64,000 nucleotides of DNA. It comes from Komagataeibacter intermedius TF2 (lineage in GTDB: Bacteria; Pseudomonadota; Alphaproteobacteria; Acetobacterales; Acetobacteraceae). The DNA lies in NCBI RefSeq assembly GCF_000964425.1, contig NZ_BANF01000027.1:86471-150470 (forward strand), given 5' to 3'. The notes beneath the pieces were generated by a model, which worked only from the letters and a program-made list of their open reading frames with translations, ran no database searches and was not told where the DNA came from. This document shows positions 34,222-43,048 of the stretch, piece by piece. Position 1 is the stretch's first letter. Each line of letters begins with the position of its first letter. A program made the position numbers and the translations under genes.

Positions 34222-35483
34222 TACCAAAGTCTTGCTTGCTTTTATCCGTTGCTGCTGGCCTGACACTGGGCAGCGCGCATGCAGAAGGTGTTCTGGCCCC
34301 GCTCCCGCCCTTTTATGAATGGTCGGAACCTGTATCGGCTGCTCCGGGCACGATGCTCCGCACGGAAAAACTGACCGAGTCCTGGCTGCCCCCTGCGACA
34401 GGGAAAGCGCTGCGCATGCTGTACAGTTCCACGAATGGCCTGAACAATACAGAAAAGACCGCCGTATCGGGCTACATACTGTTTCCAAAATCCGCTCCCC
34501 CAAAAGGCGGCTGGCCGCTGGTTTCATGGGAACATGGCACCGTGGGCTTTGCCGATCAGTGCGCCCCGTCCCGGCGCGGGCCCAGTCCGCGCGATCAGGC
34601 CTATCTGGACGCATGGCTGAAAAAGGGATTTGCCGTTGTCGCAACGGATTACCAGGGACTGGGGACAGAAGGTCTGCATCCTTACCTGCTCTACCGGCCC
34701 GAAGCCTATAGCGCCCTTGATGCCGCGCGTGCGGTTATTGGCGACAGATCACTGAATATCCAGAACCGGATCGTCCTGATCGGACAGTCACAGGGTGCGG
34801 GTGCCGCACTGGCTGCCGCATGGGAATATCCGCATTACGCACCGCAACTGCATATTGTCGGTGGGGTGCTGACCGGACTGGTGACCGCCATTGGCGATAA
34901 GGAACGTAAAGGACAGACAAGCGTCGACAGGCATTATACGACCATCATGAAAATGGACCCTGCCTTTGCAATGCTGCGGCTGGCGGGCAGTGACCAGGCC
35001 ATCGCGCCCCGGACCGACCTGCCTGCCTATCTGTCGGAAAAGGGAAAGGCGCTTTACAAGACGGCAAACGAGGGCTGTCTTCATGATCTGTTCAATCAGG
35101 CAAAGGCGCTTGATATCCATGAGGGCGGTGAACTGGTCAAGTCGGATCTTCCGCCATCCGATGCCAAATTCAACACCTATTTCGATCTGCCGGATGGCCA
35201 TGTGACCATACCGCTTTTTGTCGGCACGGGCCTTTCCGATAACATGGCAGGCACCAACGGACAGTATGAAGCAGTCAAGACGCTGTGCCAGGCTGGCACA
35301 TCCGTTGCCTGGTACAAATATCCCGGACTGACCCATAGTGGTACCGTCAATTACGCACTGCAGGATTCATGGCCCTTTGTTCAGGACGTCATGGATGGCA
35401 GGACAGTGCCCTCCTCCTGTCATGACCTTGCGGAACCTGGTCCCATACAGCCCCCGCGAACGGACGTGAAATTCAATAACTAA
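34218..35483 (+). CDS. Secreted alpha/beta hydrolase, secretory-lipase (LIP) family
   Basis: 421 residues from ATG 34218, which gives a good signal peptide (MIPKSCLLLSVAAGLTLGSA, then HAEG). Alpha/beta-hydrolase features: WEHGTVGFADQCAPS, ATDYQGLGTEG, nucleophile Ser191 in IGQSQGAGAALA, and a late YKYPGLTHSGTVNY with candidate catalytic His. Members hydrolyse esters or triacylglycerols. Export to the periplasm suggests a role in releasing a substrate from an ester, parallel to the type-B esterase of the minus-strand operon. Exact substrate unknown. Confidence 0.82.
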   Translation: MIPKSCLLLSVAAGLTLGSAHAEGVLAPLPPFYEWSEPVSAAPGTMLRTEKLTESWLPPATGKALRMLYSSTNGLNNTEKTAVSGYILFPKSAPPKGGWPLVSWEHGTVGFADQCAPSRRGPSPRDQAYLDAWLKKGFAVVATDYQGLGTEGLHPYLLYRPEAYSALDAARAVIGDRSLNIQNRIVLIGQSQGAGAALAAAWEYPHYAPQLHIVGGVLTGLVTAIGDKERKGQTSVDRHYTTIMKMDPAFAMLRLAGSDQAIAPRTDLPAYLSEKGKALYKTANEGCLHDLFNQAKALDIHEGGELVKSDLPPSDAKFNTYFDLPDGHVTIPLFVGTGLSDNMAGTNGQYEAVKTLCQAGTSVAWYKYPGLTHSGTVNYALQDSWPFVQDVMDGRTVPSSCHDLAEPGPIQPPRTDVKFNN

Positions 35484-35522
35484 GCTTCCGGTATCAACCG
35501 GGATAATCGCAGTTTTCTGTTT

Positions 35523-36992
35523 ATGGATGACACCATGGATCTGGATGTAGACTATCTTCTGGCCAACCCGACGGATCCTGAACTGGTGGCCAACCAGCGC
35601 CTGTGCCTGAACGGCAGGCATATCGCGCGTATTGTCCCCTCTCCTGATCCGGGTGGGACATCGCCCCGGGTGGCCATGCCGCCCTTTGCCAACGCGCATG
35701 ACCATGGACGCGGTTTTCCCACCCTGTCTGTTGGCATAGCCGATGGTCCGCTGGAAATATGGATGGCGCGCCTTGGGCTGGAGCCGCGCGCCCTTTCCTA
35801 TCTCAGCACGGCCTGCGCCTTTACCCGCATGGCGGAAGCCGGAATCGGTGCTGTGGTACACTGCCATAACACGCAGGATGGCCGCAGATTGCTGGAAGAA
35901 GCGCAAGGCGTGGCGCAGGCAGCCCGGCAGGTCGGGATCCGTGTTGCGTTCGCCCTGCCCTTTGCGGGGGAAAACCCGTTTGTCTATGGCGAAACGGCAG
36001 ATCTGGCGCGCTTTGTCGATAATCCGCAGGCTCACCCGCAGCTATGGGCAGATCGCCATAAACGCACACTGGAAGACGGGCTGCATATCTTTGAAGAACT
36101 GAAGGCGCTGGAAACGGATACTTTCACCATACAGTTTGGCCCCGTTGGCCCGCAATGGACCAACCGGGAAACGCTTGAAAGGATTGCCGAGATTTCGGCG
36201 GTCGAAAACCGCCGTGTCCACATGCATTTCCTTGAAACAAAACTGCAGCGGGACTGGGCCGATCATCACTTCCCGCAGGGTATCGTAACCTATTTTGATG
36301 AAATTGGCCTGCTCAGTCCCCGCCTTACCCTTGCACATTGTGTCTGGCTTCAGCCGTGGGAACTGGAACTGCTGACACAACGCGGCGTCACGATCGCATG
36401 CAACCTGTCATCCAACATGCGTCTGTGCTCCGGCTTCCCGCCCCTGCCCCGGATCGTCCGTTCAGGCATTACGTTTGGTATCGGCCTGGATGGAATGGCG
36501 CTGGAAGACGATGACGATATCCTGCGTGAAGCACGCCTTGTGAGGGGCATAACGCAGGCCCTGGCCCCCGGCATTGACGGCCCGGGCGACATGAACCTGA
36601 TGCTGCCCGCCTGCCTGAAGGCATTGATGCAGGATGGACGGTACCTTGTGACCGGATCGCGCGATGGAGGCCGTCTGGCCACAGGGGAGGTTGCGGATGT
36701 CGTTGTGCTGGATACCGGACGCATTCATGCGGCAGGTCCCGCCATGCCCCTGACCCCTGACATACTGATGTCGCGCCTGACACATCAGGACGTGGACAGC
36801 CTGATCATAAACGGGAAAACCATTGTCGAAAACGGTCGGTGCCGCACGGTCTCAAGATCCGACATTGAAGCAGAACTGCGCAGTACCGCCCGGTTCATCG
36901 ATGCAAGGACCAATATGGACAGACAGGCGCATGACCTGCAGATGCACGACGGCATAAGACGCTTCTATCGGTCCGGTGCGCATACGGCCTGA
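35523..36992 (+). CDS. Metal-dependent amidohydrolase (cytosine-deaminase-like)
   Basis: 489 residues. Metal-site motifs: ANAHDHGRG (HxH on strand 1), RRVHMHFLET, TLAHCVWLQ, and FGIGLDGMALEDDDD (strand-8 Asp). The C-terminal beta domain includes GEVADVVVLD and SLIINGKTIVENG. The family deaminates or hydrolyses ring C-N bonds of nitrogen heterocycles. The start is either ATG 35523 or ATG 35535; the latter has GGATGACACC just upstream. With HyuAB in the same region a cyclic amidine or ureide substrate is plausible. Confidence 0.85.
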   Translation: MDDTMDLDVDYLLANPTDPELVANQRLCLNGRHIARIVPSPDPGGTSPRVAMPPFANAHDHGRGFPTLSVGIADGPLEIWMARLGLEPRALSYLSTACAFTRMAEAGIGAVVHCHNTQDGRRLLEEAQGVAQAARQVGIRVAFALPFAGENPFVYGETADLARFVDNPQAHPQLWADRHKRTLEDGLHIFEELKALETDTFTIQFGPVGPQWTNRETLERIAEISAVENRRVHMHFLETKLQRDWADHHFPQGIVTYFDEIGLLSPRLTLAHCVWLQPWELELLTQRGVTIACNLSSNMRLCSGFPPLPRIVRSGITFGIGLDGMALEDDDDILREARLVRGITQALAPGIDGPGDMNLMLPACLKALMQDGRYLVTGSRDGGRLATGEVADVVVLDTGRIHAAGPAMPLTPDILMSRLTHQDVDSLIINGKTIVENGRCRTVSRSDIEAELRSTARFIDARTNMDRQAHDLQMHDGIRRFYRSGAHTA

Positions 36993-37049
36993 CTACGGTC
37001 CAATACAGATGACATACATGCAACAGACAACATACCATGGAGAAGTGGC

Positions 37050-37823
37050 ATGACGGCCGTCGAACGTCTTTATATTCTTCTGTGTGGATATGAAGTCATA
37101 CCCAAATCCGTCTCCACCCTGGGCCATGGGCAGAATTTCATGATCTGTGCCCCGATCTGTGTCTACCTGCTGAAAACGTTGACAGGGTGGACAATGCTCG
37201 ATACTGGTCTGGACCCTTTTTATATTTCAACCGAGAAAAACAAAGCCAGATATTTTTCCGATTATGGCGTAACACCGCCCATTATCCGCGAAGGGCATGA
37301 TCTTGAAGGACTGCTTGCGGAAATCGGCATCGGGCTGGACGACATTTCCGACGTCATTATTTCCCATCTGCACTATGATCATTCCGGATACATAAAAAAG
37401 CTTCCCAATGCCGTCATTCATATACAGGAAGCAGAATACTCTTACGCCATGGAGAGCAAGGAATACGGCTATTTTACCGAAGACTTCGCCAGTGATGATA
37501 TTGCATGGACCTTCCATAACGGTGACTGGAACCTGTGCCCCGGGCTGGACCTGATTGCAACATGCGGTCATACGCCGGGGCACCAGTCGGCAATTGTTAC
37601 CCTGCCCAGTTCGGGTAAAAAGATACTGACATTCGATGCCGGTGATTTACGCGAGAACTTTGCGCATGAAGTGCTGCCCGGGGTCACCTATGATGCCGAA
37701 GCGGCCCTTGAGTCCATCCAGCGGATCAATGCCCTTTCCCAGCGTTTCAATGCGGAACTCATCCTGTTCCATGACCCGCAGGAAATACAGGAACTGCCGC
37801 TATCCCCCAATTTCTATGCCTGA
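37050..37823 (+). CDS. Metallo-beta-lactamase fold hydrolase, N-acyl homoserine lactonase-like (AttM/AiiA branch)
   Basis: 257 residues; ATG 37050 preceded by GGAGAAGTGGC. Dinuclear zinc motif SHLHYDHSG (His106, His108, Asp110, His111), His in ATCGHTPGHQSA and Asp in TFDAGDLREN. N-terminal PICVYLLKTLTGWTMLDTGLDP is typical of the AHL-lactonase group, which also contains catabolic lactonases. In this operon a lactone or cyclic-amide hydrolase step is more likely than quorum quenching, since no LuxI/LuxR gene is seen. Confidence 0.85.
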   Translation: MTAVERLYILLCGYEVIPKSVSTLGHGQNFMICAPICVYLLKTLTGWTMLDTGLDPFYISTEKNKARYFSDYGVTPPIIREGHDLEGLLAEIGIGLDDISDVIISHLHYDHSGYIKKLPNAVIHIQEAEYSYAMESKEYGYFTEDFASDDIAWTFHNGDWNLCPGLDLIATCGHTPGHQSAIVTLPSSGKKILTFDAGDLRENFAHEVLPGVTYDAEAALESIQRINALSQRFNAELILFHDPQEIQELPLSPNFYA

Positions 37824-37834
37824 ATGACCGGAAT

Positions 37835-37862
37835 GCGGGCCGTAACGGACAAAGCGGCCCGC
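37835..37862. terminator. Hairpin between convergent lactonase and gmaS genes
   Basis: Perfect stem GCGGGCCG (37835-37842) / CGGCCCGC (37855-37862), loop of 12. A second small hairpin GGCGGG (37884-37889) / CCCGCC (37903-37908) follows. Together they separate two convergent operons. Confidence 0.6.
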
Positions 37863-37935
37863 CCCATTTGCACCATGAAAACAGGCGGGAACCTGCCGGT
37901 CACCCGCCCTGCGCGCGTACACGTTTCATGTTTCT

Positions 37936-39264
37936 TCAGCAATCAAGTGTCGCCTGCCGCTCCCATGTGGACAGATGCCCACAATAGGCGTTCCACTCCC
38001 CCATTTTCAGGTTGATATAGGGGGTGACCAGCCCATCGCCCAGCAGTCGCCGCATCGCCGTGGACGTATCCAGCGCACGGACGGCATCCAGCAGGTTCAG
38101 GGGCAGTTTCTTGGCATCCGGGACGGTATGGCCGTGCGTGTACATGTTGATGTCCAGCGGCTTGCCCGGGTCAAGCCTGCGTTCCAGCCCATCCAGCCCG
38201 GCCGCCAGCAGGGAAGCCTGCAGCAGGTAAGGATTGGCCGCGCCATCGGGCAGTCGCATTTCAAAACGCCCCTTGCCCGGCACACGGATCATGTGGGTCC
38301 GGTTGTCCCCGGCATACGTAACGGAATTGGGGGACCACGTAGCGCCTGAAACCGTCCGCGGCGCATTGATGCGCTTGTAGGAATTCACCACGGGATTAAG
38401 GAAGGCGCACAGCGCATCCGCATTTTCGATCAGGCCACCGACAAAATGATACCCCTGCGCGGACAGTCCCAGCGGATCGCCGTCCGCATGACAGACATTC
38501 CTGCCGTTGTTCCACAGCGAGATATGCGCATGACAGCCGCTGCCCGTCAGGTTGACGAAGGGTTTGGGCATGAATGTCGCCCGCAATCCATGCTTCTCGG
38601 CAATGGAGCGCGTCATGAATTTGAAAAATACATGACGGTCCGCAGTGACCATGGCCTCATCGAATATCCAGTTCATCTCGAACTGGCCATTCGCGTCCTC
38701 ATGGTCATTCTGGTAGGGTTGCCAGCCCAGATCCAGCATCGCATCGCATATTTCGGTAACGACATCGTACTGCCGCATCAAGGCCGATGCATCATAACAT
38801 GATTTGGCAGCATTATCGTGCGGGTCACCAATGGCCTGCCCATCCGGTGTCAGCAGAAAGAATTCGCACTCTACCCCGGTCTTGACCGTCAGTCCGGCCT
38901 GCGCCGCCCGGACAATCATCCGGCGTAATGTATTGCGTGGCCCCTGTTCGATCCACTGCCCATGCATTTTCAGGTCGGATGCCAGCCAGCCAACTTCAGG
39001 CTTCCATGGCAGCTGGATCAGTGTCGTGGGGTCGGGTACGGCAACCAGGTCAGGATCAGCAGGAGAAAGCTGGAACGCAGCCGCAAACCCCGCAAATCCG
39101 GCCCCGTTCTTCTGCATTTCCTTTATGGCGACAGCCGGTACCAGTTTCGCCCGCTGTGCGCCAGACAGATCGGTATAGGAAATGAGAAAGTATTTTATTC
39201 CCCGTTCTTCAGCTACGGCTGCAAGATCGACAGGCGACCGCTGCGGGATAATATCTTGAACCAT
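37936..39264 (-). CDS. gmaS: Gamma-glutamylmethylamide synthetase (type III GlnT/GmaS)
   Basis: 442 residues of glutamine synthetase fold. N-terminal ISYTDLSGAQRAKLVPA, LPWKPEVGWLASDL, GVECEFFLL, QNDHEDANGQFEMNW, GSGCHAHISLW, SYKRINAPRTVSGATWSPN and RFEMRLPDGAANPYLLQASL, matching GlnT/GmaS throughout. GmaS joins glutamate and methylamine with ATP, the first step of the N-methylglutamate pathway. It lies downstream of mgsABC on the same strand and opposite mgdABCD, the full pathway set. A function in ammonia assimilation alone is less likely in this context. Confidence 0.9.
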   Translation of the reverse strand: MVQDIIPQRSPVDLAAVAEERGIKYFLISYTDLSGAQRAKLVPAVAIKEMQKNGAGFAGFAAAFQLSPADPDLVAVPDPTTLIQLPWKPEVGWLASDLKMHGQWIEQGPRNTLRRMIVRAAQAGLTVKTGVECEFFLLTPDGQAIGDPHDNAAKSCYDASALMRQYDVVTEICDAMLDLGWQPYQNDHEDANGQFEMNWIFDEAMVTADRHVFFKFMTRSIAEKHGLRATFMPKPFVNLTGSGCHAHISLWNNGRNVCHADGDPLGLSAQGYHFVGGLIENADALCAFLNPVVNSYKRINAPRTVSGATWSPNSVTYAGDNRTHMIRVPGKGRFEMRLPDGAANPYLLQASLLAAGLDGLERRLDPGKPLDINMYTHGHTVPDAKKLPLNLLDAVRALDTSTAMRRLLGDGLVTPYINLKMGEWNAYCGHLSTWERQATLDC

Positions 39265-39339
39265 AAGCAGGATATCCGTGTTCAGTGTCGTCGAAAAATC
39301 TGAAAAGGAGCACCCGCGCGAAGGTACTCCGCCATGTCT

Positions 39340-40677
39340 TCAGAAGCCTTGCCTGCCCGGGTACCATTCCGTCCCGGCCAGGGGGATGCGGGTCATGGCG
39401 GCTGCTTCCATCGTCAACGCGACAAGGTCTTCGGGTTCAAGATTATGCAGGTGGCTCTTTCCGCATGCGCGGGCAATCGCCTGCGCTTCCATCGTCATGA
39501 CGGACAGGTAATTGGCAATCCGCCGCCCCCCCAGAATGGGATCAAGGCGTGCGGCCAGTTCCGGATCCTGCGTAGTGATGCCGGCGGGATCGCGTCCGTC
39601 CTGCCAGTCATCATACGCACCGGGAACCGTGCCCAGCCGGGCGTATTCGTCCGCCAGTTCCGGGCTCTGGTCACCCAGTGCGATCAGGGCGGCGGTGCCA
39701 ATGGCCACCGCATCCGCCCCCAGCGCCAGGGCCTTGGCCATGTCCGCGCCGCTGCGGATGCCGCCAGACACGATCAGCTGCACCTTGCGGTGCATGCCCA
39801 GATCCTGCAGCGCCTGCACGGCAGGGCGAATGGCCGACAGGATGGGCAGGCCGACATGTTCAATAAAGACTTCCTGCGTTGCCGCCGTGCCGCCCTGCAT
39901 CCCGTCAAGGACCACGACATCCGCCCCGGCCTTTACCGCCAGCGACACATCGTAATAGGGACGGCTTGCGCCCACCTTGATATAGATGGGCTTTTCCCAC
40001 GCCGTAATTTCCCGCAGTTCCTCGATCTTGATTTCAAGATCGTCCGGCCCCGTCCAGTCCGGGTGGCGGCAGGCGGAACGCTGGTCGATGCCTTCGGGCA
40101 GGTCGCGCATCCTGGCTACACGGCTGGAAATCTTCTGCCCCAGCAGCATGCCGCCGCCGCCGGGCTTCGCCCCCTGTCCCACCACCACTTCAATCGCGTC
40201 CGCACGGCGCAGGTCATCAGGGTTCATGCCATAGCGCGAAGGCAGGTACTGGTAGACAAGGGTTGAGGAATGTCCCCGCTCCTCCGGCGTCATGCCGCCA
40301 TCACCTGTTGTCGTGGAGGTCCCGACCGCGCTGGCCCCGCGCCCCAGTGCTTCCTTGGCCTGTGCTGACAGCGCGCCAAAGGACATGCCCGCGATGGTCA
40401 CCGGCGTCTTGAGGTGAATGGGTTTTTTCGCGAACCGCGTGCCCAGCACGACATCCGTGTCACAGCGTTCGCGGTAGCCTTCCAGCGGATAGCGGGAAAT
40501 GGATGCCCCAAGGAACAGCAGGTCATCAAAATGGGGCAGCTTGCGTTTTGTTCCTGCGCCGCGGATGTCATAAATCCCGGTGGCGGCGGCGCGCTGGATT
40601 TCGGAAATGGTGAAAGGGTCGAATGTTGCGGAAAAACGCGGCTTCGTTCGCGGAGTCTTCTTGGTATTGTCTGTCAT
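39340..40677 (-). CDS. mgsC: N-methylglutamate synthase subunit MgsC (FMN-binding glutamate synthase domain)
   Basis: 445 residues from ATG 40677 (GAGG just upstream); the frame runs further upstream but over the mgsB end. Glutamate synthase FMN/Fe-S domain: TIAGMSFGALSAQAKEALGRGA, STTTGDGGMTPEE, GQGAKPGGGGMLLGQKIS, GADVVVLDGMQGGTAATQE and VSGGIRSGADMAKALALGADAVAIGTAAL. It transfers the methylamino group from gamma-glutamylmethylamide to a glutamate carbon skeleton. Called GlxD in rhizobia. Confidence 0.9.
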   Translation of the reverse strand: MTDNTKKTPRTKPRFSATFDPFTISEIQRAAATGIYDIRGAGTKRKLPHFDDLLFLGASISRYPLEGYRERCDTDVVLGTRFAKKPIHLKTPVTIAGMSFGALSAQAKEALGRGASAVGTSTTTGDGGMTPEERGHSSTLVYQYLPSRYGMNPDDLRRADAIEVVVGQGAKPGGGGMLLGQKISSRVARMRDLPEGIDQRSACRHPDWTGPDDLEIKIEELREITAWEKPIYIKVGASRPYYDVSLAVKAGADVVVLDGMQGGTAATQEVFIEHVGLPILSAIRPAVQALQDLGMHRKVQLIVSGGIRSGADMAKALALGADAVAIGTAALIALGDQSPELADEYARLGTVPGAYDDWQDGRDPAGITTQDPELAARLDPILGGRRIANYLSVMTMEAQAIARACGKSHLHNLEPEDLVALTMEAAAMTRIPLAGTEWYPGRQGF

Positions 40678-40684
40678 GGTGGCC

Positions 40685-41371
40685 TCAGTACGCCGCGGCG
40701 TTATCAACATGGAAATGGTACAGGCGACGCGCGGATCCATAGAGACGGAAGCTGTCCGCCGGATATTCGCTCACACCCGCGCGGTCCAGCAGGGACCGCA
40801 GGTGGGCCAGATCGTCAGCCGTCATGTCCTTTTCCTCGCAATCCGCGCCCAGGCTCCTGACTTCGCCACGCACGAAAATCTTCGCTTCGTACAGGCTGTC
40901 CCCCAGCGCTTCGCCCGCATCCCCACAGATGACCAGCGTGCCGGACTGCGCCATGAAGGCGCTCATATGCCCGACCGAACCACGCACCACGATTTCGATG
41001 CCCTTCATCGATATGCCGCAGCGCGCCCCGGCATCCCCATCAATCACCAGCAGCCCGCCGTGTCCCGTGGCGCCCGCTGCCATGCTGGCGTTGCCGCGCA
41101 CGTGGGTACTGCCACTCATCATGTTTTCAGCAACGCCGGGACCGGCATTGCCTTCAATGGTGATGTTGGCGTGCTTGTTCATGCCGCCTGCGTAATATCC
41201 GGCCTGCCCGTCAATCACGACATCAATCGGAGCATTCAGACCAACGGCAAGGGCATGCCGGCCCTGAGGATTGCGGATGATCCATGCCCCTGTCGCATCC
41301 TCGCCCTGTAGCTGGCTGTTGGCTTCACGGAGCGTGCACCGGACCAGGTCGATTTCCTGCATGTTGCTCAT
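40685..41371 (-). CDS. mgsB: N-methylglutamate synthase subunit MgsB (GXGXG-motif protein)
   Basis: 228 residues. A GltB C-terminal-like beta-helix: INxGxAGYYAGGMNKHANITIEGNAGPGVAENMMSGSTHVRGNASMAAGATGHGGLLVIDGDAGARCGISMKG in segments, with many GxxG repeats. It corresponds to GlxC and is a structural subunit of the three-part synthase. Its start overlaps the mgsA stop by four bases. Confidence 0.88.
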   Translation of the reverse strand: MSNMQEIDLVRCTLREANSQLQGEDATGAWIIRNPQGRHALAVGLNAPIDVVIDGQAGYYAGGMNKHANITIEGNAGPGVAENMMSGSTHVRGNASMAAGATGHGGLLVIDGDAGARCGISMKGIEIVVRGSVGHMSAFMAQSGTLVICGDAGEALGDSLYEAKIFVRGEVRSLGADCEEKDMTADDLAHLRSLLDRAGVSEYPADSFRLYGSARRLYHFHVDNAAAY

Positions 41372-42267
41372 GCCGCATGTTCCCAGTGATAGACGCGCTG
41401 TGGTTCAGGTTCAAAAACGGTTGCCTGCCCGATGCCTGGCAGCCGGGCGAATGCACGGTATTCGGAAGCGAACGCGACATAGTCATCCGTTTCCGCAATG
41501 ACGGCAGGCTTGCATGCCACCGGGTCCCGCAGGACCGCGAACCCGTCGCGCGTGCCGACGACAAAGGTGTAAAAACCATCAAGATCCGTAAGCGAGGCCG
41601 TCAGCGCCTCATCCAGCCGTTCACCGTGTGACAGACGCCACGACAGATAGCCCGCGGCAACTTCCGAATCATTTTCGGTGGCGAATTTCAATCCTTCGCG
41701 CACCAGCTGGCGGCGCAGGGTATTATGGTTCGACAGGGAACCGTTATGCACAAGACACTGGTCCGGGCCGGTCGAAAACGGGTGCGCGCCAGCTGTCGTC
41801 ACGGCGGATTCCGTCGCCATGCGGGTATGCCCGATGGCGTGGGTGCCACGCATGCCCGCAAGGTCGAAGCGGGTTGCGACATCTTCCGGCAGACCGACAC
41901 CTTTATACAACTCGATGCTGTCACCGCTGGAAACGAATGTAATCCCGTGGCCGAATGCGTCGATGAACCGGCGCGCGGTCTTTTCATGTTCGGTCGGCAG
42001 AGTAATGACCGTGTGGTCATCGCGGCAGGTCATGGTTATTTCAGGACCAGCAATATCCGCCAGCCCTTTTTCAAAGCGTGCGGCCTGCGCGGGGGCGACG
42101 CCACGCACCGTAATCTTGGTCTGCCCGCGTCGTGCGCCGCCATAGACGGCAAAGCCTGCGCTGTCGGGCCCGCGCTCCGTCATGACCTTCAGCATCTGGG
42201 ATGTCAGAAGCCCCAGTTCAGATTGAAGATCGGGATTTTTCAAAAACAACCCAACGATGCCACACAT
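41368..42267 (-). CDS. mgsA: N-methylglutamate synthase subunit MgsA (class II glutamine amidotransferase)
   Basis: 299 residues. The start is set at ATG 42267 because class II amidotransferases need Cys immediately after the initiator Met (MCGIVGLFL), and GGAGA lies eight bases upstream; an ATG six bases earlier would bury the nucleophile. Conserved TERGPDSAGFAVYG, GTHAIGHTRMATES, HNGSLSNHNTLRRQL and ENDSEVAAGYLSW. It hydrolyses the gamma-amide, here gamma-glutamylmethylamide, releasing methylamine to the synthase. GlxB in rhizobia. Preceded by a TTGACA promoter. Confidence 0.9.
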   Translation of the reverse strand: MCGIVGLFLKNPDLQSELGLLTSQMLKVMTERGPDSAGFAVYGGARRGQTKITVRGVAPAQAARFEKGLADIAGPEITMTCRDDHTVITLPTEHEKTARRFIDAFGHGITFVSSGDSIELYKGVGLPEDVATRFDLAGMRGTHAIGHTRMATESAVTTAGAHPFSTGPDQCLVHNGSLSNHNTLRRQLVREGLKFATENDSEVAAGYLSWRLSHGERLDEALTASLTDLDGFYTFVVGTRDGFAVLRDPVACKPAVIAETDDYVAFASEYRAFARLPGIGQATVFEPEPQRVYHWEHAA

Positions 42268-42303
42268 CGTCATTTCTCCGCCGAAAGAGGAAAAGATGTG
42301 ACC

Positions 42304-42332
42304 ATAAAGCCCTCATCTCCCCACCCTGTCAA
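42304..42332 (-). promoter_or_regulatory. Candidate promoter of mgsABC-gmaS
   Basis: On the minus strand: consensus -35 TTGACA (42327-42332), 17-base spacer, CTTTAT (42304-42309), 36 bases before the mgsA ATG. Just upstream is a near-palindrome, TTTCTTTAAAGGAAA (42350-42364), which could bind the XRE-cupin regulator encoded immediately before it. Confidence 0.5.
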
Positions 42333-42369
42333 CGCAAAAGAACAAAACTTTCTTTAAAGGAAATTCCCG

Positions 42370-43023
42370 TCAGTCGTCCTGTCGCATATATATAATAATC
42401 GACAGGTAATTCATTGGTTTCTCTATCAATAGCTCCGGACCATGCGGGGCCTGGCAATCGAACATCAGTGTGTCCCCTGCCCCCATCTCATATGACTCGT
42501 TACCATGACGGTATAACACGCGACCGCTGAGCATGTAGATGATTTCCACCCCCTGATGGCGGAAACTGGTATACGGCTTCGCATCTTCATGCAGGGTGAT
42601 CAGATAGGGTTCAACCACCAGGGTGCCATCCAGCAAATGTCCCAGCAACTGGTATTCATGACCGGCTTTCGTGCCCCGGCGTTCAATGACAACCCCCTGT
42701 CCCGCCTTGACAAAGGAACAGTCGCGCTGCTCCTCAAACGTGGCGAACAGCTGGCTGAGCGGTACATTCAGCGCACGGCATACGGATTGCAGGGTGGATA
42801 ACGAGGGCGAAATCTGCCCGTTTTCTATTTTCGACAGCATGCCCAGCGATATGCCCGCGCCGCTGGCCAGATCAGCGCCAGTCAGTTCGGCCTTGCGCCG
42901 CAGATGGCGGATCTGCGCGCCCAGCGACTCTTCGAGCGTCAGTTCACGGACCGGACCGGCGGATGAGCCGGTGATCAGTTCGGTGGTCTTTTTTTCAGAA
43001 CGGGGCTTGCGCGCGGTACTCAT
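42370..43023 (-). CDS. XRE-family regulator with C-terminal cupin domain
   Basis: 217 residues from ATG 43023 (GGGAGAAGAGAC upstream). HTH_3: QIRHLRRKAELTGADLASGAGISLGMLSKIENGQISPSLSTLQ (about residues 35-78). Cupin domain after about residue 140: HQGVEIIYMLSGRVLYRHGNESYEMGAGDTLMFDCQAPHG. This architecture (PuuR-like) usually senses an amine or amino acid and controls its catabolism. It lies between lysR and mgsA, so it is likely to regulate methylamine or glutamyl-amide use. Confidence 0.9.
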   Translation of the reverse strand: MSTARKPRSEKKTTELITGSSAGPVRELTLEESLGAQIRHLRRKAELTGADLASGAGISLGMLSKIENGQISPSLSTLQSVCRALNVPLSQLFATFEEQRDCSFVKAGQGVVIERRGTKAGHEYQLLGHLLDGTLVVEPYLITLHEDAKPYTSFRHQGVEIIYMLSGRVLYRHGNESYEMGAGDTLMFDCQAPHGPELLIEKPMNYLSIIIYMRQDD

Positions 43024-43048
43024 GTCTCTTCTCCCGGAAAGGCAAAAA

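Noticed and set aside
35487..35500. Small CCGGT-ATCA-ACCGG hairpin after the lipase-like gene
   Set aside because: Only five base pairs and no T-run; the next gene follows closely on the same strand, so a terminator is not supported.
37050..37823. Quorum-quenching lactonase
   Set aside because: Motifs fit the AHL-lactonase branch, but there is no LuxI or LuxR homologue in the window and the gene ends a catabolic operon, so a metabolic lactonase is more likely.
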